Shown here piece after piece: positions 61,057 to 64,000 of a stretch of DNA of 64,000 nt. Numbering within the stretch: the stretch's first letter is position 1; the number at the start of each line of letters is the position of its first letter. The stretch spans positions 41,477 to 105,476 of the forward strand of contig CAINFC010000198.1 in the NCBI GenBank assembly GCA_903847975.1. Direction: 5' to 3'. The position numbers and the translations under genes were made by a program. Below the pieces are notes generated by a model. The model searched no databases, was not told the DNA's origin, and saw only the letters and a list, made by a program, of their open reading frames with translations. This DNA is from an uncultured Acidobacteriota bacterium (lineage in GTDB: Bacteria; Acidobacteriota; UBA6911; CAINFC01).

Positions 61057-62301
61057 CTAATGGGTCCGGGACGGTGCTTTCATATATCGGCGGGTGCCCA
61101 ATAACAGAAGGGCGCCGAAGGCCAGGTAAATCACGCTGGTGGCACTCAGGCAGGCGCTCATCCCGAAGGTGGGGGCGGCCACCGCGATGGCCATGGTGGC
61201 CAGGCCGCCGCCGAGCCAGGCCAGGGAATTCATTACCCCGACGGCCGTGGACCGATGTTCCGGGAGCACCACATCGTGGAGAGAGGCCCAGATATTGGCG
61301 TCGTAAATTCCCTTGCAGATGCCATACAGCCCCATGGCCGCCACCAGGGCCGGGACCGAAAAGGTCCACCCCATCAGGAACAGGAATGGGGCTCCCAGGA
61401 AAAGTCCGACGGACTGGCTCAGCGCCCGGCCTCCAAAACGGCGCCGGGCCCAGCGGTCGGCGATCACGCCGCCGAGCAGCACTCCGGCGATGGAGCCGGC
61501 CTGCAGGTAGGCCGTGGCGCTGAAGCCGGACATGGCCAGGGTCATGTGAAACTGATCGAAAAGATACTTGGGCAGCCAGGTGAGAAAGATGGCGGCCACG
61601 AAGTTGGCGCCGATAAAAACCAGGGTCAGGACGCGCACCATAGGTATCCGGTAGATGACCAGAATATTCCGGAAAATTTCCCGGAAAGAAAGGGCCGGGA
61701 CCTCCTTGGCTACCCCGTTTTCCTCCGACTGTCCGCGCCGCGGCTCCTTCAGGGTGAACAACAGGAAAAGGCCCAGCAGGATGCCGGCGCCGCCGAACAG
61801 GTAGAAGGAGAAGCGCCAGCCGTACGATTGGGCCAGCCAGCCGGTCAGGCTGCCTCCGATTACGGTTCCGGTGTAGACGGCCGACTGATGGATCCCCATG
61901 GCCCGCGAGCGGGTGTCCTTGCCGTGATAGTCGCTGAGCAGCGACATGGCGGCCGGGAAATAGAAAGCCTCTCCCAGGCCCTGCAGGGCCCGCAGGACAA
62001 CCAGATGCCAGTAGGCGGTGGAGACTCCGATCAGGTAGGTGATGATCGACCAGAAAATGAGCCCGCCGATGATGACCGATTTCCGGTGGTAGCGGTCTCC
62101 GGTCATTCCGGCCAGCCATCCTGCCCCGGCATACACCCACATGAACGAAGAGACCATCCATCCGAGCTGGACGGCGGTGAGGCTGAACTCCGATTGCAGG
62201 AGCGGAAACACCGAGGCGATGGCCTGCCGGTCGGAATAGTTGAACATGCAGATCAGCCATAACATGGCGACTACCATCCATTTATACACATTCCCATTCA
62301 T
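61057..62301 (-). CDS. MFS transporter (anion:cation symporter-like)
   Basis: A 414-residue major-facilitator protein with 12 predicted helices. Loop 2-3 motif GWLAGMTGDRYHRKS and the N-terminal FNYSDRQAIASVFPLL resemble the ACS group (sugar acids, small carboxylates). ATG 62301 has a near-perfect AGGAGG 6 bases upstream and a consensus promoter. The kinase gene follows after 113 bases on the same strand and may be partly read from this transcript. Substrate not determinable; a link to sugar-acid use from the glycan locus is possible. Confidence 0.88.
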   Translation of the reverse strand: MNGNVYKWMVVAMLWLICMFNYSDRQAIASVFPLLQSEFSLTAVQLGWMVSSFMWVYAGAGWLAGMTGDRYHRKSVIIGGLIFWSIITYLIGVSTAYWHLVVLRALQGLGEAFYFPAAMSLLSDYHGKDTRSRAMGIHQSAVYTGTVIGGSLTGWLAQSYGWRFSFYLFGGAGILLGLFLLFTLKEPRRGQSEENGVAKEVPALSFREIFRNILVIYRIPMVRVLTLVFIGANFVAAIFLTWLPKYLFDQFHMTLAMSGFSATAYLQAGSIAGVLLGGVIADRWARRRFGGRALSQSVGLFLGAPFLFLMGWTFSVPALVAAMGLYGICKGIYDANIWASLHDVVLPEHRSTAVGVMNSLAWLGGGLATMAIAVAAPTFGMSACLSATSVIYLAFGALLLLGTRRYMKAPSRTH

Positions 62302-62377
62302 AGCTTCCTCCTGGCTGTTCTGCCGCTTGTGCTGTTAAGGTGCCGTCCCCCGGGTTCGGGACCGTTTCTGATCGGCG

Positions 62378-62406
62378 ATTGTAAGCAAGGAAGGGGGAAA
62401 TGTCAA
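62378..62406 (-). promoter_or_regulatory. Promoter of the MFS transporter gene
   Basis: Minus strand: perfect TTGACA (62406-62401), 17-base spacer, TACAAT (62383-62378, 5 of 6). Confidence 0.85.
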
Positions 62407-62452
62407 ACAGAAAACCGCCCTTCCCACAGTCGGACTCGCTCGAAGGGTCGGC

Positions 62453-62481
62453 TTGACGGAAAAGGAGCGACCATTTAAAAT
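62453..62481 (+). promoter_or_regulatory. Promoter of the exported methyltransferase gene
   Basis: TTGACG (62453-62458), 17-base spacer, TAAAAT (62476-62481). Divergent from the MFS promoter 46 bases away. Confidence 0.75.
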
Positions 62482-62544
62482 GACCCGAGGCGTCCGAATC
62501 GTTATTGATCCGAAATCTTGAAAGCAAACCAAAGGAGCTTGACC

Positions 62545-63402
62545 ATGATCGCCAAAGCCGGGATCCCACGAATTTCCTGGAACGTGCTCGTTTTTCTTCT
62601 GTTGGCGGGGACGCTGGGGGCGCAGACCACGACCACTCTGTCGGATTACCAGCCATCCATCGGCCAGCACGGCAAGGATGTCGTCTGGGTGCCCACGAAT
62701 CAGTCCCTGGTGACCAAAATGCTGGATCTGGCCAAGGTGACCGACAAGGATTACCTCATCGACCTGGGCTCCGGAGACGGCCGAACCGTGATTTCCGCCG
62801 CCAAGCGTGGAGCCCGCGCCCTGGGGATCGAATACAACATTAATATGGTCGAGCTCTCGAAGAAATCCGCCCTGAAGGAAGGAGTCAGCGACCGGGCCCG
62901 GTTCGAAAAGGCCGATCTCTTCGAAAGCGACTTCTCCCAGGCCACGGTGATCACCATGTTTCTTCTGCCCGATATCAATTTGAAGCTGCGGCCCAAGATC
63001 CTGGAGCTCAAGCCGGGAACCCGGATTGTTTCCAACACCTTTACCATGGGAGAGTGGGAAGCGGACGAGACGGCCGGCGGTGCGGGAGAGGACAGCGACG
63101 AGGCCTACGGATCCTACAACACGGCTCTGCTGTGGATTGTTCCCGCCAAGGTGGAAGGGTCCTGGACCACCACGGACGGGGTGCTGCAGCTCACCCAGAA
63201 ATATCAGGTGGTGGAAGGAACCTGGAAAAACGGAACGCGGGCGGCGGCGATAATCAAGGGAAAACTTCGCGGAGACCAGATCACCTTTACGGCAGGAACT
63301 ACCGAGTACACCGCCCAGGTGAACGGTTCCAAAATGCAGGGGCAGGCCAAAAGCATCGGCGGCAGCGCTCCCTGGACGGCAAGCCGAGCCCCGGCGCGCT
63401 GA
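62545..63402 (+). CDS. Signal-peptide-bearing SAM methyltransferase-like protein
   Basis: A 285-residue protein. An N-terminal signal peptide (ISWNVLVFLLLAGTLGAQ) precedes a class I methyltransferase fold with the SAM loop LIDLGSGDGRTVISAAKRG and an acidic strand end, ALGIEYN. The C-terminal third is a beta-rich region (YQVVEGTWKNGTRAAAIIKG). ATG 62545 has AGGAG 7 bases upstream, so the signal is part of the gene. SAM is not expected outside the cytoplasm, so the protein may be membrane-tethered with the enzyme inside, or the domain may bind another ligand. Confidence 0.75.
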   Translation: MIAKAGIPRISWNVLVFLLLAGTLGAQTTTTLSDYQPSIGQHGKDVVWVPTNQSLVTKMLDLAKVTDKDYLIDLGSGDGRTVISAAKRGARALGIEYNINMVELSKKSALKEGVSDRARFEKADLFESDFSQATVITMFLLPDINLKLRPKILELKPGTRIVSNTFTMGEWEADETAGGAGEDSDEAYGSYNTALLWIVPAKVEGSWTTTDGVLQLTQKYQVVEGTWKNGTRAAAIIKGKLRGDQITFTAGTTEYTAQVNGSKMQGQAKSIGGSAPWTASRAPAR

Positions 63403-63630
63403 AGGCCGGAACGGGAGTTCTCGCGGAAGCCCTGTAGGGGCGAAATGATTCCAGCCCGGGGCTTCACTCCGGGCTGTGTTTTGGAACCCCACAGGGTTCC
63501 TGCTACTTTTTGCACCTCTATCTTGATAGCTTCGCAAGAAATCGGAAGGGTGCCTTCCGGAAGAGGCCTTTCTGTCTCCGGGGAAGGGCATGTGGGCCGT
63601 CAAGGATCTGTATTCAGCAAGGCGGGCGGA

Positions 63631-63875
63631 AGGCCCGCTGACATAATAGCCTGGGGTGGAGCGCAGCAGAGCCCCAGGTCGGTTTGCCTAAAGTACGAAG
63701 GGCGGAAAGCCCGAAACCCATCCTCCGGGATCGATCGTTTACAAAGATTTTTGTCCGGGACCTTCCTTTGGGGATAGGACGGAAGAATGTCTGGGGCTTT
63801 CAGCCCTTATGTATAAACTGACTGCACTCCTGGGGCTGCGCTGCGCTCCACCCCAGGCTATTATGTGCCGGGCCT
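63631..63875. repeat. Near-perfect 47-base inverted repeat
   Basis: Left arm 63631-63678 and right arm 63829-63875 are inverted copies (ACATAATAGCCTGGGGTGGA against TCCACCCCAGGCTATTATGT, with GCGCAGC next to it). Each arm also folds on itself through CTGGGG/CCCCAG. Spacer about 150 bases. Looks like a BIME or a small non-autonomous element. Confidence 0.8.
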
Positions 63876-63900
63876 TTGGCCCTTGGCTTTTTCCGGTAAT

Positions 63901-64000
63901 TAAAAAGTCCCATACCTGTGGATTTCCGTTGGGGAAAGTCCTGCAAGGGCTTCGTAACACAGCCCGGGGTTGGCGCGCTTCGCGCCTACCCCGGGTAGGG
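63901..64000 (+). repeat. REP-like composite repeat, copy 3 (cut by window end)
   Basis: Matches the left part of copy 1: cctgtggatttccgttgggg, AGGGCTTCGTAAC and hairpin module 1 at 63963-63995, same orientation as copy 1. Module 2 would lie beyond the window. Confidence 0.85.

Larger units (their letters stand above)
63403..64000. other. Repeat-rich intergenic region at right edge
   Basis: About 600 bases without a convincing gene. It contains hairpins AGCCCGG/CCGGGCT (around 63459-63475) and GGAACCC/GGGTTCC (around 63483-63499), the long inverted repeat 63631-63875 and the start of a third REP-like unit at 63901. Short frames here are repeat-derived. Confidence 0.65.

Noticed and set aside
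60944..62281. N-terminal extension of the kinase frame to 62281
   Set aside because: The added residues are an out-of-frame reading of the MFS transporter gene; the kinase domain begins right after ATG 60943.

Overview
High-GC bacterial chromosome segment (no phage, plasmid, rRNA or tRNA genes seen). The gene content suggests Acidobacteriota or a close relative such as Aminicenantota: an Oar-type TonB-dependent receptor with an N-terminal carboxypeptidase-regulatory domain, an M28 peptidase, FHA/kinase/PP2C proteins, a GH29 fucosidase plus sulfatase, and REP-like hairpin repeats. This placement is inference; no marker gene here fixes the phylum.

Layout. 1-2145: 5' part of a secreted M28 peptidase running off the left edge. 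2511-10523 (minus): surface-glycan operon with a coiled-coil methyltransferase, a GT2-GT4 fusion, two GT4 enzymes and a GT-C membrane glycosyltransferase; it looks AT-richer than the rest. 10794-18400 (minus): six-gene operon of ACP, two ketosynthases (one resembling a chain-length factor), a B12-type radical SAM enzyme, a thioester-reductase-like protein and a GT4, most simply a biosynthetic pathway for an unusual glycosylated acyl product. A divergent promoter pair separates it from 18682-30701 (plus): a signalling island with seven FHA domains in four proteins, a PP2C phosphatase, an FHA-ABC transporter, a protein ending in a catalytically dead trypsin-like domain, a WHy/LEA14 protein, a mini-asparaginase and an IMPase. 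A Ser/Thr kinase at 58772-60943 shares its zinc ribbon and linker motifs.

30934-42716 holds genes fitting use of sulfated, fucose-containing glycans: GH29 fucosidase, propeller/Y_Y_Y hybrid histidine kinase, radical-SAM sulfatase maturase with a SEC-C tail, sugar-binding lipoprotein and Cys-type sulfatase, interrupted by a trypsin-like protease and a cysK-Rrf2 pair. 43213-50008: TPR protein, TonB-dependent receptor and SpeA arginine decarboxylase. 50623-55419 (minus): SDR, DUF2723 membrane protein, penicillin-binding protein and SpoIID-like protein. 55628-63402: HU, a membrane MutS relative, a glycine-zipper protein, the kinase, an MFS transporter and an exported methyltransferase.

Three intergenic regions (42791-43027, 50221-50494, 63631-64000) carry composite palindromic repeats. 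Several promoters match the sigma-70 consensus closely. The best candidates for undescribed biology are the ACP/KS/CLF-like/radical-SAM operon and the FHA island with its shared threonine motif and pseudoprotease.
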